Origin: CAJCIT01 sp963771305
Lineage (GTDB): Bacteria > Acidobacteriota > Terriglobia > Bryobacterales > Bryobacteraceae
Length of the DNA stretch: 64,000 nucleotides
Assembly (NCBI GenBank): GCA_963771305.1
Contig: CAVYTS010000039.1
Location: 248,001-312,000 of the forward strand
Reading direction: 5' to 3'
The position numbers and the translations under genes were made by a program. Shown here in pieces: positions 1 to 9,595 of this stretch (position 1 is its first letter; the number at the start of each line of letters is the position of its first letter). Under the pieces are notes generated by a model that was not told the origin of the DNA, made no database searches, and was given only the letters and a program-made list of their open reading frames with translations.

Positions 1-974
1 GCGGCTCCGTGGGGCGCCATGAACACTTGAAACAGCAGCACCAGCAGCAGAGCCAGGGCCGCGCCCGCCAATGCCCGAATAGCGTGTGCCCTTCGGAAGA
101 TCAGCAGCAAAACAACAAAGATCAGGAAGAAGAGTTGCCCTTCCTGTTTCGTCCAGGCCGCCAGCGCCGCCAGGACACCGGCCAGCACGGGGCGGTCGAG
201 TAACAATAGAAGCATCGCTCCCAGGAAATAGGCCGCTAGCGGAACGTCCGCATATTGAACGGCAACCTCATGCAACAGCGCTGGACACGCCACTAGGACA
301 ATGCCGAACAGAAGACCGAGGGTACGCCCACGTAGCAGCGTGAATCCTCCCACGGCGATCGAAACCAAAGAAAGAAAGAACACGTAGCCGGCCGCAATCG
401 GCGCCGTCGGAGAAACTGTTCCGCTCGCTTTCCAAGCACTCGCCACCAGCCCAGAGAGAAGAAGCGGGTACTCCGGATGTGTCTCAACCAGTTTCGGCGA
501 CCACGCCCGAAGCGCGACGCCACCGTCACCCGCCATGAACTTGGCCCGCAGATTCCAGATGGACCAGGCATCCCAATTGCCTTGCGGATTGTTGTCCCAG
601 CCCGAGTAAAAGCCAGTGGTCGCCAGAAGCAGCGTGAGCAGCAGCGCCCCAAATAGAATGACCGGGTAAAGCGCCGGCTCGGAAGGGGCCGCAGGCAAGG
701 CTTCCGACGCAACAACCGGCCTTCGACTGATCACGACCATGGCCGCACCGATGGCAGCCACTTCCAAGCCAATCGGAATCCAAACCGTTTGGCCGAGCCA
801 GGCACACAGAAAGGTGAACAGCAGCGAGGAAGCACCGAACCCCATCAGGGTCCCCGTACCCAATAGCATCAACCAGCCGGCCCACCGCGGACAAACGCGA
901 ATCAAGTCCGTGGTGGCTGCAAGCACCAGGCAGCCAGCGGCGGAGGCCACAAGCAGAATCAGAATCGAGATCAT
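1..974 (-). CDS. Polytopic membrane protein, GT-C glycosyltransferase-like (3' end missing)
   Basis: The frame is open from an ATG at 974 to the window edge (about 324 residues seen), so the C-terminus is outside the window. Nearly the whole product is hydrophobic, with about eight or more predicted membrane segments. Around residues 133-147 is a loop reading WDAWSIWNLRAKFM, followed by THPEYPLLL. Aromatic, Asp-rich loops followed by a YPLLL-type segment occur in GT39/ArnT-like lipid-linked sugar transferases of Acidobacteriota, so a glycosyltransferase role is inferred from general resemblance only. The start overlaps the stop of the upstream gene as ATGA, which suggests translational coupling. 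A second, unrelated-looking protein of this general type lies at 46559-48232. Confidence 0.6.
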   Translation of the reverse strand, partial: MISILILLVASAAGCLVLAATTDLIRVCPRWAGWLMLLGTGTLMGFGASSLLFTFLCAWLGQTVWIPIGLEVAAIGAAMVVISRRPVVASEALPAAPSEPALYPVILFGALLLTLLLATTGFYSGWDNNPQGNWDAWSIWNLRAKFMAGDGGVALRAWSPKLVETHPEYPLLLSGLVASAWKASGTVSPTAPIAAGYVFFLSLVSIAVGGFTLLRGRTLGLLFGIVLVACPALLHEVAVQYADVPLAAYFLGAMLLLLLDRPVLAGVLAALAAWTKQEGQLFFLIFVVLLLIFRRAHAIRALAGAALALLLVLLFQVFMAPHGA

Positions 975-1462
975 CGAGTGGCTGCTCCGCGCCGGTAAAG
1001 CACCACGCCGTTGCCGTAGTCCTGTACCAGTTGCAAACCCTTCCCAGCCCCAATGGCACGGAAGTCGCCGGCCTTTGCGAAGTTGCCGATGACCCATTCC
1101 TGCGCGGAGCCGGGTTGCAGCAGCCGCGGGGCCAGCGCGTACTGCGCCGTACGGAAGATGATCGGCGCGGAACGGTCCGTCGGTTCGAGGTCCGTGAAGT
1201 AGCCCAATACAGCGGAGGGCGGCACAGCGCCGATGACGCCGCGAAACCGTTCTGTTTGCGCTTGGACCTGGAACGGATCTCGGGTGCGCGGCTGAAAGTC
1301 GCGTTCGAACTGATCGACAACAAAGACGATGACCAAAGCGAGTGTGGCGGCGACGAGCACGCCTACTCTCACAAGGACGGGATGGACGGGATAACGAACG
1401 CGAATCTCTGAGGACGGCACGATCCTGTATTGTAAAGCGTCGCCAGAACCGGCGCGCCTCAA
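971..1462 (-). CDS. Small membrane-anchored hypothetical protein
   Basis: Encodes up to 163 residues. One transmembrane segment (VGVLVAATLALVIVFVV) lies near residues 33-50, followed by a soluble domain of about 110 residues that is presumably extracytoplasmic. No family is recognised. The frame begins with TTG at 1462, overlapping the TGA of the upstream DUF4097 gene (TTGA). A GTG at 1420 is an alternative start, and neither has a strong ribosome-binding site. The stop overlaps the start of the downstream GT-C-like gene. Because such membrane sugar transferases often sit with small anchored partners, the two probably act together; this is inference. Confidence 0.55.
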   Translation of the reverse strand: MRRAGSGDALQYRIVPSSEIRVRYPVHPVLVRVGVLVAATLALVIVFVVDQFERDFQPRTRDPFQVQAQTERFRGVIGAVPPSAVLGYFTDLEPTDRSAPIIFRTAQYALAPRLLQPGSAQEWVIGNFAKAGDFRAIGAGKGLQLVQDYGNGVVLYRRGAATR

Positions 1463-2400
1463 TACTTGCTGATGTGGATGCTTCCGGTGCTGGTGTGAAG
1501 CTGAATCAGCGGGCCGCCGCTGCCGAATTTGCCGATCAGGCGGTGCTTCGCCTGATCCTCGACGGTAAATGGCATCACCTCATTCGTGATGCTGGAGTTG
1601 GAGTTTCGGGCCTCCAGGTGGGCGTTCGGGGAGTCGGGAAGACGAAGCGTTATGCCACCGTTGGTGGACGAGGCTGAGATTTCGTTGTCGTTGAACGCGC
1701 CCAGTGCCAGGGTCACGGAACCGTTGGTGGTCTCGGCGCGCATCGGGTCACCCTGCTTTGTTTTTCGCAGCGTAATATCGATCGTGCCATTGGTGGTGCT
1801 GGCGTTGATTGATCCCAAGGCAAGCTGCCCTTTCACGCTACCGTTGGTGGTGTGGGCACGCATCGCTCCCTGGCATTGATCGAGCTCAATGCCACCATTC
1901 GTGGTTTGCAGCTGGTAATCGCCGCTTACTCGGGTGAGCAGCACCCGGCCGTTTGTACTCTCGACAGTTCCGCCACCATCGATATCTTCCACGGTGATGC
2001 CGCCGTTGGTGGTCTTAACGCGGCTCATGGTGGTGGCCTTCGGTACGCGGATCAGGAACTTTGCCCCATAGCCGCCGCCCCAATTCATGGAATCGACCCG
2101 GTTGACCTTCACGTACGCGACGCCCCCATCCACGTGAAAGTCAATCTTGATGCGGTCCATCTGGTCTTTGGAAGGAGCGTACTTGGTGCCTGAGACGTCG
2201 ATGGTGTTGCGGTCCCAGGAGGCCACGTCGACGCTGCCGTTGAAGTTTTCCACTTCCAGGCGACCATTCGGCTGGAACGCCTGGGAGAAGTGAAAGTCTT
2301 CCCGATAGCGGTCAAATTGCCCCAAGTCGCCGCAGCCCGCCAAGGAGCACGTCCCAGCGGCTAACAGAGAGAAAATAAGCAGGTTTTGGGCTTTGTTCAC
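1459..2400 (-). CDS. DUF4097 family beta-strand repeat lipoprotein
   Basis: The GTG start at 2400 is preceded by GGAGG (2405-2409, spacing 4) and opens directly into a lipoprotein signal peptide ending in the lipobox SLAGC (cysteine at about residue 23). That favours this start over the longer reading frame. The mature part, about 290 residues, is a series of short repeats centred on TTNGGI/STNG/TTNGS, typical of DUF4097 proteins that fold as a stacked beta-solenoid or adhesin-like sheet. The protein is probably tethered to a membrane facing the periplasm; its ligand is unknown. It heads a three-gene minus-strand run with overlapping stops and starts. A paralogue with TGDGSI-type repeats lies at 60665-61462. 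Confidence 0.8.
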   Translation of the reverse strand: MNKAQNLLIFSLLAAGTCSLAGCGDLGQFDRYREDFHFSQAFQPNGRLEVENFNGSVDVASWDRNTIDVSGTKYAPSKDQMDRIKIDFHVDGGVAYVKVNRVDSMNWGGGYGAKFLIRVPKATTMSRVKTTNGGITVEDIDGGGTVESTNGRVLLTRVSGDYQLQTTNGGIELDQCQGAMRAHTTNGSVKGQLALGSINASTTNGTIDITLRKTKQGDPMRAETTNGSVTLALGAFNDNEISASSTNGGITLRLPDSPNAHLEARNSNSSITNEVMPFTVEDQAKHRLIGKFGSGGPLIQLHTSTGSIHISKY

Positions 2401-2500
2401 GTTGCCTCCAATCCGATCCAACTCCTTAAGTACGGTGAGGGAGAACGGATTGTTCCATGCTTCGTTGACCCGCGGCCCTGATCGACCTAGCACCATAGAC

Positions 2501-3643
2501 CTAAACAGTCACCCATGCTCGCTTTGCCGCACTCTCCGCGACCTTTTCGAGCAGCACCATCCCGCGCAGGCCATCTTCGAAAGTCGGATAATTCACCTCA
2601 ACCGACGGGTCAGCCACCCTCGCGTAGAACTGCTTGAAGACCTGTTTATGTGAGTCGTCGTAACCTTCGCTGTGGCCGCCGGGCAAGTCAGCAAAATGCG
2701 CTGCCTCGGGATGCATCAATGACGCATCTTTGATGATAATCTGATTGGGCTCGTTTCGATTCCCGATCCATAACGTGTCGGGCGCTTCCTGATTCCAGGA
2801 GACGCCGGCCTTCGTGCCGAAAATCTCGATCGCGAACCGGTTCTTGCAGCCCGCCGACATTTGGCTGACCGTGAACCCGCCCCTCGCACGATCGCCCAAG
2901 TGGATCAAAACCGCCCCATAATCATCGGTGTCAATCGGCACCAGTTCGTAATCGGTCGGCTGAGCCTTCTTGCCCGAGAAGGTTTCTACGGACCCTTTTG
3001 GGCGCTTGCGCGTCTTATGAAAGGTCTCCAAGTCCGCGCAGACTTCAGTGATCTCCAAGCCCGTCAGATGCTGCACCAGGTCCATCCAATGCGACCCAAT
3101 GTCACCCATTGCCCGGAGCTTCCCGTTTGATTTCGCGTCAACGCGCCAGTTCCAGTCGGTGTCGTAAAGCAGCCAGTCCTGCGAGTAGGTGCCTTGCGTG
3201 ATCAGGATGTCGCCCAGCTCGCCGCGGCGGATCATTTGCCGGATCTGCTGAACCACCGGATAGTAGCGCAGGTTGTGCTGCACGCAGTTGGGAAGCCCGC
3301 GCTCCTTGGCCACGCGAACCAGCGTCCGAGCTTCCCCCGACGTCATGGTCATCGGCTTCTCACAGAGCACCGCCTTCCCGGCCTCAAGCGCAGCCAGGGA
3401 CATCGGATAATGGTCCGCGTTGGGGGTGCAGACGTGGACGGCGGCGATGTCTTTGTCATCCAGGACCGACTTAAGGTCGCCGGTCGCGCGGGGAATGTCA
3501 TTGGCGTCCGCAAATGCCTGTGCTCGCTGCTGGCCGCTGCCCACCACTACCGCGATCTTGACGTTGCCGAGGCGCCGTAAATTCTCCGTGTGGACTTTGC
3601 CCATGAACCCTGTACCGACAATTGCTGCTTTGATTTTTGCCAT
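2501..3643 (-). CDS. Gfo/Idh/MocA family NAD(P)-dependent oxidoreductase
   Basis: A 380-residue protein with an N-terminal Rossmann fold (VGTGFMG, residues 9-15) and the family's EKP signature at residues 95-97 (CEKPM), followed by the C-terminal GFO/IDH/MocA alpha/beta domain. There is no signal peptide, so it is cytoplasmic. Members oxidise or reduce sugars, inositols or their derivatives using NAD(P); the substrate cannot be told from sequence. Acidobacterial genomes carry many copies, often near DUF1080 and DUF1553 genes used in polysaccharide catabolism. The gene is transcribed divergently from the PSD1/DUF1553 gene at 3777, leaving about 130 bp for two promoters. Confidence 0.9.
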   Translation of the reverse strand: MAKIKAAIVGTGFMGKVHTENLRRLGNVKIAVVVGSGQQRAQAFADANDIPRATGDLKSVLDDKDIAAVHVCTPNADHYPMSLAALEAGKAVLCEKPMTMTSGEARTLVRVAKERGLPNCVQHNLRYYPVVQQIRQMIRRGELGDILITQGTYSQDWLLYDTDWNWRVDAKSNGKLRAMGDIGSHWMDLVQHLTGLEITEVCADLETFHKTRKRPKGSVETFSGKKAQPTDYELVPIDTDDYGAVLIHLGDRARGGFTVSQMSAGCKNRFAIEIFGTKAGVSWNQEAPDTLWIGNRNEPNQIIIKDASLMHPEAAHFADLPGGHSEGYDDSHKQVFKQFYARVADPSVEVNYPTFEDGLRGMVLLEKVAESAAKRAWVTV

Positions 3644-3776
3644 GACCGTTATCCAATCCTTTCAAGTTCCGTTCGCCGCGCGGCGAGCGCACCCAGACAG
3701 CCTACCGCACTTGAGTGGGGAGAAGAGTCGGGCTTAATCCTGAATATGAGAAAATCACGCAAACACCTTTCTCATC

Positions 3777-6700
3777 ATGTGTTTCAAAAAGATCCACAGG
3801 TCCCTGCTGACCGCCGGCATTCTGGTTGGAGTCATTACCGTTGCTGTCTCGCAAGCCAACTTGCGTGCGCAGAAGCCCGCCGCCGATCCGCCGGCAGTGA
3901 AAGTTGACTTCACGCGCGACATTCAACCAATCTTCCAGAAGTCCTGCTATATGTGCCACGGTCCCAACAACCAGATGGCAAACCTGCGGCTGGACGCGCG
4001 CCAGTCGGCGTTCGCCAAAGTGCTGAAGCCGGGCAGGCCCGAAGAGAGTGCGCTCTACATCCGTGTGGCCGGCATCGGCGATGTCGCGCGCATGCCCATG
4101 GGTGGTCGCTTGGCGGACGCCCAGGTCGCGCTCATCAAGGCCTGGATTGAGGAAGGTGCCGATTGGCCGGAAGGCCTCGGCCCGCAGGTCACTGCCACTA
4201 AAACGCACTGGGCTTTCATTCCTCCCCAGCGCCCCGCCCTTCCCCCGGTTAAGAATACTGCGTGGGTGAAGAACCCGATCGACGATTTCGTGCTGGCGCG
4301 GTTGGAGCAAGAAGGCTTGAGACCGTCTCCGGAAGGCGACCGCGCGCCTTTGCTGCGCCGGTTGAGTCTCGATCTCATCGGCCTTCCGCCGACTCCGGAA
4401 GAAGTCGACGCCTTCGTCGAGGACAAGAGCAAGACTGCCTACGAGAGGCAGGTGGACCGCCTGCTGGCTTCGCCGCACTACGGCGAGATGTGGGGCCGCC
4501 GCTGGCTGGACGGCGCCCGCTACGCGGACTCCGACGGCTACGAGAAGGACAAGACGCGACAGGTCTGGTTCTACCGCGACTGGGTCATCAATGCGCTGAA
4601 CCAAAACATGCCCTATGACCAGTTCGTCATCCGGCAGATCGCCGGCGATCTGCTGCCCAACCACACGCAGGAGGACGTGGTGGCAACTGGCTTTCTGCGG
4701 AACTCCATGGTCAACGAAGAGGGCGGCGTGGACCCCGAGCAATTTCGAATGGAGGCCCTGTTCGACCGGATGCACGCCGTCGGCACCGGCATCCTTGGCC
4801 TGACCATTCAATGCGCGCAGTGCCACAACCACAAGTTCGACCCGCTGAAGCAGGAAGAGTATTACCGCATGATGTCCTTCCTGAACAACACCCATGAATC
4901 GAACATCGCCGTCTACACCCCCGCGCAGGAGATGCAGCGGAACGATGTCTTGCGCGGCACGCGCGAAATAGAAGGCACCTTGAAGCGTCGCAACCCGGAC
5001 TGGCAACAGCGCATGGCCAAGTGGGAACAACAGGTCACCCCGAATCAGCCGGAGTGGACCGTCGTGCAGCCGGAGGTGGAGCGCATCTCGGACGGCGGCC
5101 AGAAGTACTTCCCACTGAAAGACGGCTCGTTCCTGGCGCAGGGCTATGCGCCCACCAAGCACACTGTCAAGTTGACAGTGAAGGCCGACGTCTCGAACAT
5201 CACTGCCTTCCGCCTCGAGTTGATGAACGACCCCAATCTTCCATTGGGCGGCCCGGGCCGATCGCTGAACGGGACCTGTGCGCTCACCGAATTCATGGTG
5301 GAAGCCGCGCCCGCCAACACGCCCGACAAGCTCACCAAGATCGAGTTCGTGAAGGCCACCGCGGACGTCAACCCGCCGGAAACGCCGCTCGCCGCCATGT
5401 TCGATGACAAGTCGAAGAAGCGCCGCGTCACGGGCCCGGTCGATTTCGCGATCGACGGCAACGAAGACACGGCGTGGGGCATCGATGCGGGTCCGGGCCT
5501 GCGCAACCAACCGCGCAAGGCCGTGTTCATGGCTTCGGCGCCCATCACGAACGCGGGGGGAACGCTGCTGGTTTTCAAGCTGCAGCAGAACCATGGCGGC
5601 TGGAACAGCGATGACAACCAGACCAATAACCTGGGCCGCTTCCGCCTCTCCATCACCACATCGCCCGACGCGGTAGCCGATCCCCTGCCCGCGGTGGTTC
5701 GCGAAGTCCTGGCCATTCCGCAGACTCAGCGCACGCCACAACAAGTGCAAACGGTCTTCAGCTACTGGCGCGAGACAGTGCCCGAATGGAAGGACGCCAA
5801 CGACCAGATCGCCGCCTTGTGGAAGCAGTATCCGGAAGGCTCCACTCAGCTTGTGATGGCGGTGCGCACAGAGCCGCGAGAGACGCACGTGCTCACGCGG
5901 GGCGACTTTCTCAAGCCCGCCAAGCTGGTTGGCCCGGGCGTGCCCACGTTCCTGAATCGGCCTCCTGCCGGAATCTCCGATCTCGCTACCGCGCGACTCG
6001 CATTCGCTCGGTGGTTGGTCGACCGCAACGCGCCCACCACAGCGCGCTCGCTGGTGAATCGCTTCTGGCAAGGCTACTTCGGCATCGGCATCGTGAGTAC
6101 GGCCGAAGACCTCGGCACGCAGAGCGATCCGCCGTCTCACCCCGAGTTGCTCGACTGGCTGGCCGTGGAACTGATGGACAAAGGCTGGGACATGAAAGCC
6201 ATCCACCGGTTGGTCGTGACTTCCGCTACTTATCGCCAGTCGTCGAACGTGACGCCGGCTCTCTATGAGAAGGACCCCTACAACCGCTTGCTGGCTCGCG
6301 GCCCGCGCTTCCGTGTGGACGGCGAAGCGGTTCGCGACATCACCCTTATGGCCAGCGGCCTGCTGAACCCCGAAGTCGGCGGCCCCAGTGTGCATCCGCC
6401 AGCTCCAGCTTTCCTGTTCCAGCCGCCGGTCAGCTATGGACCCAAGAACTGGGACGAATCCACCGGCCCGGAGCGCTATCGCCGCGCCATTTATACGTTC
6501 CGGTTCCGCTCGGTTCCCTACCCGATGCTCGAAACCTTCGACACACCCAACGGCGACAGCACGTGCGTGCGCCGTGCGCGTTCCAACACGCCGCTGCAAG
6601 CGCTGATGACCCTCAACGAGACACTGTTTCTGGAGGCAGCCCGTGCGCTGGCGCTGAAAGCCATTCGTGATGGGGGGACCACCGACGATCAACGCATCGC

Positions 6701-6944
6701 CTACATCTTCCGCCGCTCGCTCTCTCGGGTCCCCACTGAAGCGGAAGACGGTGAGCTGCGCACGCTGCTTGCGAAAGAAGAACGACGCTACGCCGAGCCC
6801 GGCCGCAAGCCTTGGGACCTCGCTGCCAACGATCCGGCTCATCCGCCGACACTCCCCAAGGACGTCACGCCGGCCCAAGCCGCGGCGTGGACCGTCGTCT
6901 CGCGGGTGGTGCTCAACCTTGACGAAACCATCACGAAAGAATAG
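3777..6944 (+). CDS. PSD1 and planctomycete cytochrome C domain protein (DUF1549/DUF1553)
   Basis: A 1055-residue exported protein with an N-terminal hydrophobic signal (residues 8-27). It is followed by a cytochrome-like domain with the haem-binding motif CYMCH at residues 57-61 (PSCyt1). DUF1549 comes next, with a second CxxCH (CAQCHNHKFDP near residue 345), then a discoidin/carbohydrate-binding-like middle, and DUF1553 in the last third (SLVNRFWQGYFGIGIV and LLDWLAVELMDKGWDMKAIH regions). The family is abundant in Planctomycetes and Acidobacteriota, and is thought to act in periplasmic electron transfer linked to glycan or sulfated-sugar breakdown; biochemical function is unproven. It lies 16 bp upstream of a DUF1501 gene, its standard partner. 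A very long open frame on the opposite strand is a codon-bias shadow. Confidence 0.92.
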   Translation: MCFKKIHRSLLTAGILVGVITVAVSQANLRAQKPAADPPAVKVDFTRDIQPIFQKSCYMCHGPNNQMANLRLDARQSAFAKVLKPGRPEESALYIRVAGIGDVARMPMGGRLADAQVALIKAWIEEGADWPEGLGPQVTATKTHWAFIPPQRPALPPVKNTAWVKNPIDDFVLARLEQEGLRPSPEGDRAPLLRRLSLDLIGLPPTPEEVDAFVEDKSKTAYERQVDRLLASPHYGEMWGRRWLDGARYADSDGYEKDKTRQVWFYRDWVINALNQNMPYDQFVIRQIAGDLLPNHTQEDVVATGFLRNSMVNEEGGVDPEQFRMEALFDRMHAVGTGILGLTIQCAQCHNHKFDPLKQEEYYRMMSFLNNTHESNIAVYTPAQEMQRNDVLRGTREIEGTLKRRNPDWQQRMAKWEQQVTPNQPEWTVVQPEVERISDGGQKYFPLKDGSFLAQGYAPTKHTVKLTVKADVSNITAFRLELMNDPNLPLGGPGRSLNGTCALTEFMVEAAPANTPDKLTKIEFVKATADVNPPETPLAAMFDDKSKKRRVTGPVDFAIDGNEDTAWGIDAGPGLRNQPRKAVFMASAPITNAGGTLLVFKLQQNHGGWNSDDNQTNNLGRFRLSITTSPDAVADPLPAVVREVLAIPQTQRTPQQVQTVFSYWRETVPEWKDANDQIAALWKQYPEGSTQLVMAVRTEPRETHVLTRGDFLKPAKLVGPGVPTFLNRPPAGISDLATARLAFARWLVDRNAPTTARSLVNRFWQGYFGIGIVSTAEDLGTQSDPPSHPELLDWLAVELMDKGWDMKAIHRLVVTSATYRQSSNVTPALYEKDPYNRLLARGPRFRVDGEAVRDITLMASGLLNPEVGGPSVHPPAPAFLFQPPVSYGPKNWDESTGPERYRRAIYTFRFRSVPYPMLETFDTPNGDSTCVRRARSNTPLQALMTLNETLFLEAARALALKAIRDGGTTDDQRIAYIFRRSLSRVPTEAEDGELRTLLAKEERRYAEPGRKPWDLAANDPAHPPTLPKDVTPAQAAAWTVVSRVVLNLDETITKE

Positions 6945-6960
6945 ATCATAGAAGGACACG

Positions 6961-8394
6961 ATGAACTGCCAGGACTTTCTGAACCGCAACGAAGATCCCG
7001 CAAGACGCGCCCGGCGCTGGTTCTTTGAGCAGTGCGGTGTTGGCCTGGGCGCCATGGCGCTCGCCAACCTGTTGGCCGACGCCGGCCTCGCCTCCACTCC
7101 GTCCTCCGATCCCCTGGCGGCCAAGCAATCGCCGCTTCCGGCCAAGGCCAAGAACGTCATCTTCCTCTTCATGGCCGGCGCGCCCAGCCACTTGGAACTC
7201 TTCGACTACAAACCGCAGCTGACCAAGTTCGACGGCACGCTGCCACCGGCCGACTTGCTAAAGGGCTACCGGGCCGCCTTCATCAACCCCAGTTCCACTC
7301 TGCTCGGCCCCAAGTTCAAGTTCGCGAAGTACGGCCAGAGCGGCGCTGAGGTCTCGGAACTGCTTCCGCACTTCACCAAGATCGTGGACGAGGTGGCCAT
7401 CGTCAAATCGATGACCACCGACGCCTTCAACCACGCTCCGGGCCAGCTGCTGATGAACACTGGCACGCAGCAGTTCGGCCGCCCCAGCATGGGCTCATGG
7501 GTGACCTATGGCCTCGGCAGCGAATCGAAGGACCTGCCTGCCTTCGTCGTCTTCAGTTCCGGCAAGAAGGGGCCCAGCGGCGGCAACTCCTGCTGGGGAA
7601 GCGGCTTCCTTCCCACCGTCTACCAGGGTGTTCAGTTCCGCGGCAGCGGCGACCCGGTACTCTTTCTGTCGAACCCGCCGGGCATCGACGCCAGCGTGCA
7701 GCGCGATTCGCTCGATTCCATCCGGACGCTGAACCAGATGCGCCAGACCATCACCGGTGATCCAGAGATCTCTACCCGCATCAACTCCTTCGAGATGGCG
7801 TACCGGATGCAAACCAGTGCGCCGGAGCTGATGGATCTTTCCAAAGAACCGCAACACATCCTTGACCTGTATGGCGCAGAACCCGGCAAACCCTCCTTCG
7901 CGAACGACTGCCTCTTAGCCCGTCGCATGGTGGAGCGCGGCGTGCGTTTCGTGCAGCTGTATCACGAAGCCTGGGACCAGCACGAGAACCTGACCAAGGA
8001 CATCAAGACCAACTGCAAGGATACGGACCGAGCCTGCGCGGCGCTGGTCCTTGACCTCAAACAGCGCGGTATGTTGGACAACACCTTAGTCGTATGGGGC
8101 GGCGAGTTCGGTCGCACACCGATGGTGCAGGGCGGTAGTGACGGCCGCGATCATCATCCCAACGCATTCACCATGTGGCTCGCCGGCGGCGGTATCAAGC
8201 CGGGCATCACCATGGGCGAAAGCGACGAACTCGGCTTCAACGTCACCAAGGATCAAGTTCATGTACACGACTTGCACGCCACCATCCTTGCCCTCCTCGG
8301 CTTTGATCACCTAAAGTTCACCTATCGCTTCCAGGGCCGCAACTTCCGCCTCACCGACGTATCCGGCAACGTCGTGCCCCAACTCTGTGCCTAG
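6961..8394 (+). CDS. DUF1501 family protein (sulfatase-fold, exported partner of PSD1 protein)
   Basis: A 477-residue protein whose N-terminus has an Arg-rich stretch (RRARRWFFEQ) before a hydrophobic segment, resembling a twin-arginine signal. The core has the alkaline-phosphatase/sulfatase-like features of DUF1501: FLFMAGAPSHLELFDYKP near residues 62-79, a central VSELLPH region, GGEFGRTP, and GRDHHPNAF near the C-terminus. The family is known for its fixed pairing with DUF1549/DUF1553 proteins and for likely periplasmic location; catalytic activity is not established. The pair is probably one operon with the gene 16 bp upstream. A second copy of the pair, on the other strand, is at 22299-25794. 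Confidence 0.9.
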   Translation: MNCQDFLNRNEDPARRARRWFFEQCGVGLGAMALANLLADAGLASTPSSDPLAAKQSPLPAKAKNVIFLFMAGAPSHLELFDYKPQLTKFDGTLPPADLLKGYRAAFINPSSTLLGPKFKFAKYGQSGAEVSELLPHFTKIVDEVAIVKSMTTDAFNHAPGQLLMNTGTQQFGRPSMGSWVTYGLGSESKDLPAFVVFSSGKKGPSGGNSCWGSGFLPTVYQGVQFRGSGDPVLFLSNPPGIDASVQRDSLDSIRTLNQMRQTITGDPEISTRINSFEMAYRMQTSAPELMDLSKEPQHILDLYGAEPGKPSFANDCLLARRMVERGVRFVQLYHEAWDQHENLTKDIKTNCKDTDRACAALVLDLKQRGMLDNTLVVWGGEFGRTPMVQGGSDGRDHHPNAFTMWLAGGGIKPGITMGESDELGFNVTKDQVHVHDLHATILALLGFDHLKFTYRFQGRNFRLTDVSGNVVPQLCA

Positions 8395-8439
8395 CCGGTT
8401 GCTCTGAGCACGTTATTGAGAACGACTCAAAACCGATAA

Positions 8440-8485
8440 AGCCGAGAGGAATCTCGGCTCGGCAGGCCTGGCGGCCCGCGCCAGG
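8440..8485. terminator. Two consecutive GC hairpins after the DUF1501 gene
   Basis: A perfect 8-bp stem (8440-8447 with 8452-8459, loop ggaa) is followed by a 7-bp stem (8467-8473 with 8479-8485). No U-tract follows either stem, so intrinsic termination is uncertain. They lie 45 bp past a stop codon and could serve the convergent decayed gene on the other strand as well. The rest of 8395-8597 shows no gene. Confidence 0.35.
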
Positions 8486-8597
8486 TGGCTAGTCGCGGCT
8501 CCGATTGCGTGGGCACGCGGTTCGGAGGGAGACACGTTGGGTGGATCTCTTCAAGGCTTGGATTTAGTCGAGGAGTTTCTGCATCGTGTCGGACTGA

Positions 8598-9360
8598 CTA
8601 GGCGGCCTTTTTGGGCCCGCCAGCGAGGAGAGCGACGACTTTCTTCTCGACGATACCGTCACCCGTGCAGAATTGAGTCATTTTCTTGGCATTTCCCAGG
8701 CGGACTTTACTGAAGAGTAGTTCGCTCGAAATAACGAAGCCAAACCGGGCTGGATCGAACGGGGCGTTCTGATGCATGTGCGCGGCAGCAATCGCCTTAA
8801 GCTCCTCAATCGCTTGTTTCTCCTGGTCCGATCGAAGTTGTTGGGCGTGCCGGAATTCCTCCAGAGTCTTCGAGAAGGAGCGCTGAAAGCGCTGTTCTTG
8901 CTGGCCACGAGGCAGCCTTCCATGGTCGCGGTAGGGATGGCAGCGCCCAGGTAGACCTTGAGCTCGGCAGTGCGAAGCATCTCGAGCCGGAACTGGATGT
9001 CGGCGATGCGCTGCGCGAGGTGCAACTCCAGGTCGCCGACGGGGTGAAGGTCCTTGACAATGCCTTCGACGAAGCCCTGATAGCGTTCCATTTGTTCTCG
9101 CTGAGGTGCTGGGTCAGGTCCTCGACGAATAGGCCCTGCTTGACAGCGTTCTTGGAGGAGGCCTCTTTCCCGGCCGGTGTCTTTGCGCCCATGCTTTTCT
9201 GGGCGTTCTCGCGATTTGCCCGAGTTTTGCATCGACCTCGGGGTCGGCGTTCTGCTCCGGGTCCGCGTTCGTCGGCGCACGGTTGTTCGGGCTGCGCTGG
9301 GAGTTTTGGATTCTTGATGACGTCCGGATTCTCCGGGACGTCAGAAGATAAATTACTCAT
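8598..9360 (-). pseudogene. Decayed 'SKNA-KxGLF' hypothetical protein with two frameshifts
   Basis: Three successive frames give one continuous protein. An N-terminal part starts at ATG 9360 (AGAGG 8 nt upstream) and reads through NRENAQKSMGAKTPAGKE and SSKNAVKQGLF. A middle part in another frame reads MERYQGFVEGIVKDLHP and AQRIADIQFRLEMLRTAEL. The C-terminal part is in a third frame (FSKTLEEFRHAQQLRSDQEK to the TAG at 8598). Breaks fall near 9110 and 8890. The 'NA..STGPKT..GK...SKNALKHGL' pattern is a common multicopy hypothetical in Solibacter-type genomes with no known function. It may be mobile-element associated. It is broken here unless the indels are sequencing errors. Confidence 0.6.
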
Positions 9361-9595
9361 GTTTGTGTACCTCTTGTTGAAATTGAGCGGAGGAGCCGCT
9401 CTGTCTAAGAGCATGCGCCCGACCCTGGCTCGACTGCGGCGGGCGCAGATCGACTTTGCGGCATCAGGCCGTGATTCAAGGGTATTGGCGCAAAATATTT
9501 ATTTTTGACTTCTGTGACTCAACGAGAGCGCTGCAGAGGGGCGCAGCGTTGGAGTACGCTACGCCCAGACTTTTGAAAGAAACGTTTGCAGCGAT

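Noticed and set aside
526..1323. Long minus-strand open frame overlapping the first two genes
   Set aside because: Its product is Arg/Cys/Ser-rich with no hydrophobic pattern, and it conflicts with the GT-C-like frame, which has proper membrane segments and ATGA coupling.
3702..7172. Very long open frame on the minus strand opposite the PSD1/DUF1553 gene
   Set aside because: The plus-strand protein has clear domains and a signal peptide. The opposite frame is Arg/Val-rich, has no recognisable motif, and results from high-GC codon bias.
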